DNA from: Salinihabitans flavidus
Lineage (GTDB): Bacteria; Pseudomonadota; Alphaproteobacteria; Rhodobacterales; Rhodobacteraceae
DNA length: 64,000 bases
Direction: 5' to 3'
Assembly (NCBI RefSeq): GCF_900110425.1
Contig: NZ_FODS01000001.1
Span: 62,001-126,000, forward strand
In this document: positions 33,671 through 41,421 of the stretch, one piece after another
Position numbering within the stretch: position 1 is the first letter of the stretch
Layout: the number at the start of each line of letters is the position of its first letter
Notes under the pieces: model-generated
The model's database searches: none
Told to the model about the DNA's origin: nothing
What the model saw: the letters and a program-made list of their open reading frames with translations, nothing else
Made by a program: the position numbers and the translations under genes

Positions 33671-35227
33671 TCAACTCCGCGTGCGCGTCCGGGAAAAGCT
33701 TCGGATCGCGTTGCGGCGGATCACCGCAAGCTGCGCGTTCCGGGCGTCGAGCGCGGCGGCGCGGTCCGGGTCGGGCGTATAGGTGGCGGTCGTCTTGCCG
33801 CGCAGGCGGGCGGCGGCCTCCCACACGGTGGCGGACCAGCCCAGAACCGGCGCGGCCAGCGCGGCGGCGCCGAGTACCCCGGCATGGCGGGCCTCTCCGA
33901 CGCGCAGCGGCCGGTGCAACGCATCGGCCAACGTCTGGGCAAAGCGCGGATTGGCCGCCACCCCGCCCACCATGCTGATCGGGCCTTCGAGGCGCACCCC
34001 CTTTTCGCGCGCCACCTTGGAGTAGGCCCAGCGGATATTGAGCGCGACCCCCTCGATCGCGGCGCGGCGAATCTCGGGCGGGCCGTGATGCAGGCGCAGC
34101 CCGTGCAGCACGCCGCGTAGCGCGTCATCGTCCACGGGCACGCGCTCACCGGCCAGCCACGGCAGGAAATAGGGATCGTTGGGCCGCGCCTCTCCGACCT
34201 GCGCAAAGGCGGTGGCGAGGGTTTCGGTCGTCTCCGCCCCGCCTGTCATCTTCACCGCCCATTCCAGCGCGGAGCCCGCGTTTTCCTGCGAGGCGATAAG
34301 CAGCGGACGAAAGCCGACGGAGCTTGTGATCGTGGCGTAGGAAGCCGGGACGTTGAGCCGCCGGTTGGGAAAAAATCCGCTGATCCATGCGGAGGTGGCG
34401 ATGCAGATGTGCAGCGCGCCATCCTCCACCTCGCCGGAGCCGAGCGCGGCCGCCGTGACATCCGACACGCCGCCCATGACCGGCAAGCCGGCGGGCAGGC
34501 CGAGATCGGCGGCGGCCCCGGTGGTCAGGGTGCCCACCACATCGGCCCCGTCGGCAATCTCGGGCAGCTTGTCCAGGGGAATCCCGGTCATCGCCGCAAG
34601 CCGTGGCGACCAGCCCTCGCGCCCGCGCCGCGTATCCATCAGCCATGTCAGATTGGCGCTTTCGGCGGTGGTGATGGGCCGCCCCGTCGCCCGCAGGACA
34701 AGCCAGTCCTTCACATCCATGAACCAGCGGGTGCGGGCGAACACCTCCGGCTCTTCGCGCTTGATCCAGAGGAATTTCGCCGTCGGGTCCATGCCGTTCT
34801 TGGCCGGGGCGCCATTGGCGATCCGCAGCCAGCGCAGCAGCTTGCCGATCTGGTAGCCATGCACCTGCGGCGCGCCACCGACAAGCGCACGGCCCAGCGG
34901 CGCGGCGCGCTTGTCGAGCCATGTCAGGCAGGGGCGCAGCGGCGCCCCATCCTCGCCCACGCAGACGACACCGCAGATCTGCGAGCCGAAGGAGAGCGCC
35001 CCGGCACGCTGCGGCAGGTCGGGGATCTCATCTGTCAGCCGGGCGATCGCGCGGGCCAGCGCCCACCACCAGTCGGCGGGCGCCTGTTCGGCATGGCCAC
35101 CGGGGCCAAGATCGAGGGGATAGGTTTCCACGACGCGCGCGCGCAGGGTCAGGTCGCGGTCCACGGCGCCGACCTTCACCCCCGAGGTGCCAAAATCGGC
35201 GGCAATAACCAGATCACCCGTTGTCAA
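33671..35227 (-). CDS. FGGY-family carbohydrate kinase
   Basis: A sugar or polyol kinase of about 518 residues. The N-terminal ATPase-fold phosphate-1 motif is IAADFGTSGVKVGAVD, followed by SFGSQICGVV, CLTWLDKRA and TAKFLWIKREEPEVF. The C-terminal FGGY-like region contains ISMVGGVAANPRFAQTLADA. Closest in feel to xylulokinase, but substrate is open. The frame is open to 35284 (TTG); I prefer TTG at 35227 because family members have about six residues before IAADFG. Likely cotranscribed with the CDP-alcohol transferase. Confidence 0.85.
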   Translation of the reverse strand: MTTGDLVIAADFGTSGVKVGAVDRDLTLRARVVETYPLDLGPGGHAEQAPADWWWALARAIARLTDEIPDLPQRAGALSFGSQICGVVCVGEDGAPLRPCLTWLDKRAAPLGRALVGGAPQVHGYQIGKLLRWLRIANGAPAKNGMDPTAKFLWIKREEPEVFARTRWFMDVKDWLVLRATGRPITTAESANLTWLMDTRRGREGWSPRLAAMTGIPLDKLPEIADGADVVGTLTTGAAADLGLPAGLPVMGGVSDVTAAALGSGEVEDGALHICIATSAWISGFFPNRRLNVPASYATITSSVGFRPLLIASQENAGSALEWAVKMTGGAETTETLATAFAQVGEARPNDPYFLPWLAGERVPVDDDALRGVLHGLRLHHGPPEIRRAAIEGVALNIRWAYSKVAREKGVRLEGPISMVGGVAANPRFAQTLADALHRPLRVGEARHAGVLGAAALAAPVLGWSATVWEAAARLRGKTTATYTPDPDRAAALDARNAQLAVIRRNAIRSFSRTRTRS

Positions 35228-35334
35228 AGGCCCATGAACTCCCTGCACGGGCGCCGACGCGTCTGGCGGTGCCCCGGGGCGCAAGCTGGCACAAATAGAC
35301 AGGAAGGTTCAACTGCTTGATGACCCCGTCCCGC

Positions 35335-36096
35335 CTAGCCCTGACGCAGCATGCGGAAAGCGGCGGAGGCCCCCCAGCCCGCGGCAATCGCGATCACCAG
35401 CGACAGCAGGCCATAGATCAGAGGTTGCTCACGTGAAAGATTGAACAGCCAGCGTTCCAGCCCCACCTTGCGCACGTCGATCATGGCCTCATAGGTGGAT
35501 ACCACGTCTCCGCCACGGGTCAGGAAGATGCGCGTGGCATAGGCCCCTTCGGTCAGGTTTGCGGGCATGGAAATCGAGGTGCGGAACAATGTCTGTTCAT
35601 CGAACTGCACGCTGTTTTCCAACATCTGATAGAGATCGGAGCGTTTGCGGATACGGATCACCGCCTCGGTGAAACTCTGCGCGTCGAGAATCCCCTGCGG
35701 CGCGCCGACAGAGCGGATCGCGCGCGGGATCGAAATACGGTGGCGCAGATCCTCCACATCCTTGAGAACCTCGCCAAACGGCCCGGAGGTGGCCACGGCA
35801 TAAAAGCTCGGCGCGGCATCCACCTCCACCGCATCGGTATTCACCCAGATACCGAATTGCCGTTCCTTGCGGCGCACCGTCACCGGAAGCGAGGGGCCGG
35901 AAACGGCGATCACCACCTCCAGTGGCGGCGCTTTCACGATGGGCGCCTCGCGTTTCACCGCCCCGAAAATCAGGATTTCGGAGCCATCGAACGTCGCGGT
36001 GATGGCCACCCTGTTCTGACTGAGGCCAAGAACCACCTCTTCGGCCCGGGCGGGTAACGTGGTGACGACAAGCGCGAGAAACAGCCACCGCAGCAT
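35335..36096 (-). CDS. TIGR02186 family membrane protein
   Basis: A 253-residue exported protein anchored by a C-terminal helix (LIYGLLSLVIAIAAGWGASAAF). A signal peptide (MLRWLFLALVVTTLPARA) precedes a beta-rich domain with LGLSQNRVAITATFDGSEI and IFGAVKRE, which marks the TIGR02186 family. The family is found in alphaproteobacteria next to a TauE/SafE permease, as here: the permease stop and this ATG are one base apart. It probably assists the permease, but no activity is established. Confidence 0.88.
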   Translation of the reverse strand: MLRWLFLALVVTTLPARAEEVVLGLSQNRVAITATFDGSEILIFGAVKREAPIVKAPPLEVVIAVSGPSLPVTVRRKERQFGIWVNTDAVEVDAAPSFYAVATSGPFGEVLKDVEDLRHRISIPRAIRSVGAPQGILDAQSFTEAVIRIRKRSDLYQMLENSVQFDEQTLFRTSISMPANLTEGAYATRIFLTRGGDVVSTYEAMIDVRKVGLERWLFNLSREQPLIYGLLSLVIAIAAGWGASAAFRMLRQG

Positions 36097-36097
36097 G

Positions 36098-37018
36098 TCA
36101 GTGCCCCCCGCCCGCTGTGCCGAGCGAATAAAGCTCCGACGGTTGCAAAAGCAGATCGAGCGCGAGCTTGCCGCAGACCAGCAGAACCAGCATCGCCAGA
36201 AGAATCCGAAGCTGCTCCGCCTGCATCTTCGTGCCAATCCGCGTTCCGATCTGCGCACCGACCACACCGCCGACCAGCAAAAGAACCGCAAGCACCATGT
36301 CCACGGTATAGTTCGTGGTGGCGTGCAGAAGCGTGGTAAAGGCGGTGACAAAGATGATCTGGAACAGCGATGTGCCCACCACCACCTTGGTCGGCATCCC
36401 CAGAAGATAGATCATCGCGGGGACCATGACGAAACCGCCACCGACCCCCATGATCGCCGCAAGAACGCCGACTGCAAGCCCGACGATGAGCGGCGGGATC
36501 ACCGAGATATAGAGCCCTGACACGCGAAAGCGAATCTTGAACGGCAGCCCGTGGATCCAGGTGTGTTTCTTGCGGATTGTCGTGCCGGGCGACCTGCGCG
36601 AACGGCGAATGGCGCGCAGGCTCTCGAGGAACATGAGCCCGCCGATCACGCCGAGAAAGAGAACGTAGGACAGCCGCACCAGCAGATCGACCTGTCCCTG
36701 CGACTTGAGGTAGTTGAACAGCAAGACCCCGAGCGCGGCCCCGACAAGGCCACCGATGAGCAGCACCGTTCCCATCTTGAAATCCACGGTGCGTCGTCGC
36801 AGATGCGCCAGAACCCCCGAGAAGGAGGAGGCGACAATCTGGTTCGCCTCTGTCGCCACGGCCACGGCGGGCGGGATACCGATGAAGAACAGCAGCGGCG
36901 TCATCAGGAAGCCACCCCCGACGCCGAACATGCCCGAAAGGATGCCCACCATCCCGCCCAGCCCCAGCAACAGAAAGGCATTGACGGATACTTCGGCAAT
37001 GGGAAGGTAGATCTGCAT
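36098..37018 (-). CDS. TauE/SafE family sulfite/organosulfonate exporter-like permease
   Basis: A 306-residue permease with eight helices in two repeated halves. Each half has the family glycine-rich motif: MVGILSGMFGVGGGFLMTP and VGVLAAIMGVGGGFVMVPA. The start at 37018 (MQIYLPIAEVSVNAF) follows GGGAAG. Members export sulfite, sulfoacetate or related anions. The coupling to a TIGR02186 protein supports an anion export unit, but the substrate is not determined. Confidence 0.88.
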   Translation of the reverse strand: MQIYLPIAEVSVNAFLLLGLGGMVGILSGMFGVGGGFLMTPLLFFIGIPPAVAVATEANQIVASSFSGVLAHLRRRTVDFKMGTVLLIGGLVGAALGVLLFNYLKSQGQVDLLVRLSYVLFLGVIGGLMFLESLRAIRRSRRSPGTTIRKKHTWIHGLPFKIRFRVSGLYISVIPPLIVGLAVGVLAAIMGVGGGFVMVPAMIYLLGMPTKVVVGTSLFQIIFVTAFTTLLHATTNYTVDMVLAVLLLVGGVVGAQIGTRIGTKMQAEQLRILLAMLVLLVCGKLALDLLLQPSELYSLGTAGGGH

Positions 37019-37150
37019 AACTTCCCATAGCCCGCTGCAAAGCGGTTTGGCAACGGGCCGCCGGATCAAATTGCTGCAACGCAGGAAAAATCATGTGAAC
37101 GAAACGGGATCATGCTTCCGCAGCGTCATGCGCCGCAGGTGCCACTGCCG

Positions 37151-37564
37151 TCAGCGGAGCGGTTTTACCATGATCACGGCATCCACTGGCGCACCGTTCG
37201 GGCGGGGATAGTAACGCGAACGCCGCCCCTCTTCGCGCCAGCCGGCGCGGACATAGAGGGCGCGGGCGGCGGTGTTGTCCTCGGCCACCTCCAGAAAGGC
37301 GCGCGTGGCGGCGCGGGTGCGGGCCTCCGTCTCGAAGGCGGAGAGCCAGTGCCAGCCCTGCCCCCTGCGGCGCGCATCGGGATGCACGGTGAGGGTCAGA
37401 AGCTCCGCCTCGTCGGCCGCGACGCGGCCCAGCACGAAACCTTCCGCATCGCCGAGCGCGAAACATTGCGGCGCCGAAAGCAGCGCGGCAAACTCCGCCG
37501 CCGACCAGCCGCGCGAGTCGGCAAACCCCGCGTCATGCAGGGTGGCCAACACCTCAGGCGTCAT
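37151..37564 (-). CDS. rimI: Ribosomal-protein-alanine N-acetyltransferase RimI
   Basis: GNAT acetyltransferase of 137 residues. The acetyl-CoA loop is VHPDARRRGQGWHWLSAFE and the C-terminal motif is NTAARALYVRAGW. Start at 37564 (MTPEVLATLHDAGF) overlaps the tsaB 3' end by 11 bases. Position after tsaB is the usual context of rimI, which acetylates the N-terminus of ribosomal protein S18 in E. coli. Other GNAT substrates are possible. Confidence 0.87.
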   Translation of the reverse strand: MTPEVLATLHDAGFADSRGWSAAEFAALLSAPQCFALGDAEGFVLGRVAADEAELLTLTVHPDARRRGQGWHWLSAFETEARTRAATRAFLEVAEDNTAARALYVRAGWREEGRRSRYYPRPNGAPVDAVIMVKPLR

Positions 37565-38144
37565 CGAGAATGACCGGCGCGGGATCGCGTGGGGGGGCGG
37601 CATCGGCGGCGCGGATATACAGCGGCGCGGGTCGCGGCAGCGCCTGCCCTCGCCGTTCGGCGGCGACGCGGGCGATGCGTTCGGCCAGCACATCGGGCGG
37701 CGGGGGCGTCAGGATCGGCAGATCGGAGAGCGGCGCGACAGGGCGCAATTCCGCTTTTCCATCAGGGGTTTGCACATAGATCTGCCCGCGCGGGGCGGGC
37801 ACGGTGGCGATATGGGGGCCGCGATGGCCGTGGCCCTCCGCGTCGAAGGTGGACACCCCGATCGCGGGAATGTCGAGCGCCAGTGCCAGACCCCGGGCAG
37901 TGGCCACCGAAATACGGATGCCGGTGAAATTGCCCGGCCCGATCCCGACGCCGATGGCCGACAGATCGCCCCAGCCGCAGCCGGCCCCGGCCAGCATCTC
38001 CTCGAGCAGCGGCACAAGGCGTTCGGCCTGTCCCCGGCCCATCTCTTCGGCGTGGCAGGCCAGAACCCGGCCCCCGGACAGCAAAGCGGCCGCGCAATGC
38101 GCGGCCGATGTGTCGAAGCCAAGGATCAGCGCGTCAGACGGCAA
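37554..38144 (-). CDS. tsaB: tRNA threonylcarbamoyladenosine biosynthesis protein TsaB
   Basis: Partner of TsaD in making t6A37 of ANN-decoding tRNAs. A 196-residue ASKHA-fold protein with ILGFDTSAAHCAAALL at the N-terminus and SAIGVGIGPGNFTGIRISVA in the middle, the TsaB signature. It lacks the TsaD metal-binding HxEGH, as expected. It overlaps rimI downstream and nfuA upstream, each by 11 bases, giving a tight nfuA-tsaB-rimI run. Confidence 0.95.
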   Translation of the reverse strand: MPSDALILGFDTSAAHCAAALLSGGRVLACHAEEMGRGQAERLVPLLEEMLAGAGCGWGDLSAIGVGIGPGNFTGIRISVATARGLALALDIPAIGVSTFDAEGHGHRGPHIATVPAPRGQIYVQTPDGKAELRPVAPLSDLPILTPPPPDVLAERIARVAAERRGQALPRPAPLYIRAADAAPPRDPAPVILDDA

Positions 38145-38697
38145 CCGGCCGCACCTCTGTCACCTCGGGGATATAGTGGCGCAGCAGGTTCTCGATCCCC
38201 ATCTTGAGGGTCAGGGTCGAGGACGGGCAGCCCGCGCAGGCGCCCTGCATGTGCAGGTAAACCACGCCGCGTTCGAACCCGTGGAAGGTGATGTCGCCGC
38301 CGTCCTGCGCCACGGCGGGGCGCACGCGGGTATCCAGCAACTCCTTGATATGGAAGACAATTTCATTGTCCGGCCCGTCGTGATCGGCATGACCCGACGA
38401 CGCCTGCGGCCCGCCCGACATCACCGGCTGACCGGATTGGAAATGCTCCATGATCGCGCCGAGAATCGCGGGTTTGAGGTGATCCCATTCGGCATCCGCA
38501 TCCTTGGTCACGGTGACGAAATCATTGCCGAAAAACACCCCCGTCACACCGTTCACCGCGAAAAGCCGCGTCGCCAGAGGCGAGACGGAGGCGCCTTCGG
38601 AGCTTGGGAAATCGGCGGTTCCGGTGTCCAGAACGGTCTGTCCCGGCAGGAATTTCAGCGTTGCGGGGTTGGGCGTGGATTCGGTCTGAATAAACAT
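38134..38697 (-). CDS. NfuA-type iron-sulfur cluster carrier (NifU domain)
   Basis: A 187-residue scaffold or carrier for iron-sulfur clusters. The N-terminal Nfu_N domain (MFIQTESTPNPATLKFLPG) is followed by the C-terminal NifU domain with VRPAVAQDGGDITF and the cluster-binding CxxC in MQGACAGCPSSTLTLK. First gene of the nfuA-tsaB-rimI run. The ribosome site AAGGTGAT precedes the ATG. Confidence 0.94.
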   Translation of the reverse strand: MFIQTESTPNPATLKFLPGQTVLDTGTADFPSSEGASVSPLATRLFAVNGVTGVFFGNDFVTVTKDADAEWDHLKPAILGAIMEHFQSGQPVMSGGPQASSGHADHDGPDNEIVFHIKELLDTRVRPAVAQDGGDITFHGFERGVVYLHMQGACAGCPSSTLTLKMGIENLLRHYIPEVTEVRPVAV

Positions 38698-38825
38698 CTG
38701 CGGATCACCTTTTTTCTCAGACTTCCGATATGCGCTTTCCGAGGGGATCTGTCAAGTTTTGGAACCATTCTAAAGTCCGGGATGCCTCGGGAAAGCCACC
38801 GTGCGCCGTCCTCCGGCGATGCCGG

Positions 38826-38966
38826 GGCGAATCAGGGTTAACGCGCTGATTTCGCAGAAAAATCCCTTTCGGTATCACGTCGGTAAAACGTCGGTATTAC
38901 GTCGGTGCCGGTTTCGCGCGCAGGCCGGTTTGGGCCACCGTAAATAGGACGCGCGTTGCGTTGAGG
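38826..38966 (+). repeat. 11-bp x 4 repeat element, copy 4 (long form)
   Basis: Units at 38869-38909 read TCGGTATCACG, TCGGTAAAACG, TCGGTATTACG and TCGGTGCC. The left flank GAATCAGGGTTAA...GCAGAAAAATCCCT and the right flank CCACCGTAAATAGGACGCGCGTTGC...TTGAGG match copy 3. This copy has no gene ending at its left edge, unlike the other three. It sits about 130 bases upstream of nfuA. Confidence 0.85.
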
Positions 38967-38997
38967 GCGAATCCGGCGTTCTGAAGGTGCCTCTCGG

Positions 38998-39029
38998 GAC
39001 GGGCCGCGCGCCGCGCGGTGCCCGTCCGC
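38998..39029. other. Strong GC hairpin
   Basis: GACGGGC and GCCCGTC flank an almost self-complementary CGCGCG core, giving a near-perfect stem of about 14 base pairs without a U-run. It lies 32 bases beyond repeat copy 4, in the space after the universal stress protein gene. Purpose unknown. Confidence 0.5.
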
Positions 39030-39223
39030 GGGTGGGCGCCGAAACGCGATTGGATGGCAGTTTATGCCCGCACGATACACCCAAGGTATCAAAGGCTCGA
39101 TACGTCCCAAAAGCGCCCGCCCGGTGGGGCGGACGGTCGCTGCGCGGCGGCGCATGCGCGCCTCGATTCCGCGCATGGGGCCAGACCGTGAGGCCGACCC
39201 GGGACACCCCCTGCCCTTGTGGT

Positions 39224-39679
39224 TCAGGTGATCGCTTCCAGCCGTTCGCGCGACAGATCGCCGGGCACGATGGTGATCGGGATCGGCAGGGTGCCCGCGC
39301 TTTTGGTCAGCTTCGTGACCAGCGGCCCCGGCCCCTTGCGCCCCGTGCCCGCGCCCAAAACCAGCACGCCGATGTCGGGGTCGTCCCCGACCTGGGCGAT
39401 GATCTCGTCGACGGGTTCCCCCTCGCGGATGACAAGCTCGGGATCCACGTTCTGCTTGTCGCGCATCCACTTGGCGAAAACCTCGAAATGGGCGTGAATA
39501 CGCTCTCGCGCCTCTTCGCGCATGATGTCGCCGACGCCGATCCAGTGGTTGAACTCCTCGGGCGGGATCACCGACAGGATCGCCACCCCGCCGCCGGTCT
39601 TCGCCGCGCGCATGGCGGCAAAACGCATGGCGTTGAGGCATTCGCGGCTGTCATCGAGCACGACAAGAAACTTGCGCAT
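39224..39679 (-). CDS. Universal stress protein (UspA family)
   Basis: A 151-residue single-domain UspA protein starting MRKFLVVLDDSRECLNAMRF. The beta-alpha Rossmann-like pattern ends in IGVLVLGAGTGRKGPGPLVT. The ATP-binding G-x2-G-x9-G-S motif is not perfect, so nucleotide binding is uncertain. It is unlike the two tandem stress proteins at 54-55 kb in its C-terminal sequence. Transcribed alone, with ilvE ending 84 bases upstream. Confidence 0.88.
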   Translation of the reverse strand: MRKFLVVLDDSRECLNAMRFAAMRAAKTGGGVAILSVIPPEEFNHWIGVGDIMREEARERIHAHFEVFAKWMRDKQNVDPELVIREGEPVDEIIAQVGDDPDIGVLVLGAGTGRKGPGPLVTKLTKSAGTLPIPITIVPGDLSRERLEAIT

Positions 39680-39763
39680 CGGTGTCTCCCTTCGGGCGGA
39701 TCATGGCGCAAAGGTGCGGGTCAGGCAATGCCCTGCCCATCGGGCGGCCCGAGAGGCGGCGGC

Positions 39764-40627
39764 TCAACCCGCCGATCTTGCCCAGTCCCAGTACATTTCG
39801 CGCACGCGCCGGGCGACGGGGCCCACCTGATAGTGCACATCGTCGAACCGCGTCACCGGCGTGACCTTGGACATGTTGCCGGTCATGAACACTTCGTCCG
39901 CCGCCTCGAAGTCGGCAAAGCTCAGGACGGTTTCATGCACCGTCATGCCCTCGCGTTTCATGTTGTCGATGTGGCGCGCGCGGGTGATCCCGGCCAGAAA
40001 GGTGCCGTTGGGAATCGGCGTGAACACCTCTGAATCGCGGACCATGAAGATATTGGCCGTGGCGGTTTCGGCGACATTGCCGAGCGCGTCGGCCACCAGC
40101 GCATTGGCGAAGCCCTTGGCGCGCGCCTCGGTCAGCATCCGGGCGTTGTTGGGGTAAAGACAGCCCGCCTTGGCGTTGACCACCGCATCCTCGAGGACGG
40201 GACGGCGAAAGCGGGTGCGGGTAAGCGTAGCAGAGGCATCGGATTTGGCCATGGGGATCGCTTCGAGGCAGACGGCGAAGCCGGTCTCCTCGGGCTGCGG
40301 GACGATCGCCGTGGCATCGCCGTGGATGCCCCAATACATCGGGCGGATATAGACCGCCTCATCGGGGGCGAAGCCTTGCAGCCCTTCGCGCACGATCGCC
40401 ACCATCTCTTCGGTCCCGACGGTGGGGCGCAGCATCAGCGCCTCGGCGGAGCGGTTGACCCGCGCGCAATGGGCGGCCAGATCGGGGGCCATCCCGTCGA
40501 ACCAGCGGGCGCCGTCGAACACCGTGCTGCCCAGCCATGCGCCGTGATCGGCGGCGTGGATGACCGCCGGGTTGCCCTCGTGCCAGGTGCCGTTGAAATA
40601 GGTGCGGATATGCGTGCCGACAGCCAT
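39764..40627 (-). CDS. ilvE: Branched-chain amino acid aminotransferase (class IV)
   Basis: PLP-dependent fold type IV transaminase of 287 residues that interconverts Leu, Ile and Val with their 2-oxo acids. The Schiff-base lysine is in VVNAKAGCLYPNNARML. Other marks are FDGARWFDG near the N-terminus, ANALVADALGNVAETATANI (cofactor phosphate binding) and DEVFMTGNMSKVTPV. D-amino acid aminotransferase is the main alternative in this family, but length and residues fit IlvE better. A structured leader candidate lies upstream. Confidence 0.88.
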   Translation of the reverse strand: MAVGTHIRTYFNGTWHEGNPAVIHAADHGAWLGSTVFDGARWFDGMAPDLAAHCARVNRSAEALMLRPTVGTEEMVAIVREGLQGFAPDEAVYIRPMYWGIHGDATAIVPQPEETGFAVCLEAIPMAKSDASATLTRTRFRRPVLEDAVVNAKAGCLYPNNARMLTEARAKGFANALVADALGNVAETATANIFMVRDSEVFTPIPNGTFLAGITRARHIDNMKREGMTVHETVLSFADFEAADEVFMTGNMSKVTPVTRFDDVHYQVGPVARRVREMYWDWARSAG

Positions 40628-40688
40628 CGTCGTCTCCCCCTCTCGCTCACATCGGGCCGACCCTAGGCCCGGTCAGGTCAGAGGTCCA

Positions 40689-40766
40689 GACCCAAACGAA
40701 ATGCCCCCGGCCGGGGTGGGCCGGGGGGAGATCGTCATCTGAAATGGCTTTCGTTCAAATCGGGTC
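40689..40766 (-). ncRNA. Candidate structured RNA or terminator upstream of ilvE
   Basis: Nested inverted repeats: outer GACCC/GGGTC and AACGAA/TTCGTT enclose a very strong inner hairpin CCCCCGGCC/GGCCGGGGG (40704-40727). On the minus strand this lies after the VOC-protein stop and before ilvE. It could terminate the upstream transcript or form a 5' leader. It does not match a riboswitch class I know. Confidence 0.4.
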
Positions 40767-40831
40767 TTGCTGACGGCTACGTCCCGACCTGTCTAGCAGG
40801 ACCGCGCAACAGATTCGTGACACCGCCGCAG

Positions 40832-41326
40832 TCAGGTGCGCGCCGGCGCCTCGGCCAGAAGCGCCTCAAGGTCGAGCGGGGCGTTGACCATCGCCAGATT
40901 GCCCGCCGGATCGCGCGGCCACTGCGCCTCGGGCCGGTCGCGGTAAAGCTCCACCCCGTTGCCATCGGGATCGCGCAGGTAGAGCGCCTCGCTCACGCCG
41001 TGATCAGCGGCCCCGTCAAGCGGGATGCCCGCCGCCCTCACCCGCGCCAGCGCATCGGCAAGCTGCGTCCGGTCCGGGTAGAGAAAGGCGGTGTGATAAA
41101 GGCCGGGATGATGGGCGGGCGCGGGCGGGCCGCCCCGGCTGTGCCATGTGTTCAGGCCGATGTGGTGGTGATAGCCGCCGGCGGACAGGAACGCGGCCTG
41201 ATTGCCGAAGGTCTGCTGAATCTCGAATCCCAGCACACCGGAATAGAACCCGATGGCGCGGTCGAGGTCGGCCACCTTGAGGTGAATATGGCCGATGCGG
41301 GTGTCGGGATGAACGGGGCGGGTCAT
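40832..41326 (-). CDS. VOC (glyoxalase/bleomycin resistance) family protein
   Basis: A 164-residue vicinal-oxygen-chelate protein with one pair of beta-alpha-beta-beta-beta modules. IGHIHLKVADLDRAIGFYSG gives the first metal histidine; GYHHHIGLNTW, LYHTAFLYPD and DGNGVELYRDRP give the others, including the C-terminal Glu. It resembles catechol-2,3-dioxygenase-like members. Substrate unknown. Start at 41326 because AAGGAG is about six bases ahead; an ATG two codons earlier touches the ribosome site. Confidence 0.85.
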   Translation of the reverse strand: MTRPVHPDTRIGHIHLKVADLDRAIGFYSGVLGFEIQQTFGNQAAFLSAGGYHHHIGLNTWHSRGGPPAPAHHPGLYHTAFLYPDRTQLADALARVRAAGIPLDGAADHGVSEALYLRDPDGNGVELYRDRPEAQWPRDPAGNLAMVNAPLDLEALLAEAPART

Positions 41327-41421
41327 GGGCATCTCCTTCGCTTTGACGCAGAGATAGGGATCGGGCGCGCGGGCCAACAGGCCCCCCGCCGCACGGCCCC
41401 TGTGCAGCGGCGCGCAGCGCG

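Larger units (their letters stand above)
38698..39223. other. Intergenic region upstream of nfuA with repeat element and hairpin
   Basis: About 525 bases with no convincing gene. It holds the nfuA promoter region (38698-38825), repeat element copy 4 (38826-38966), a strong GC hairpin (38998-39029) and about 190 further GC-rich bases up to the universal stress protein stop. Open frames here have poor codon use and run through the repeat. Confidence 0.65.
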
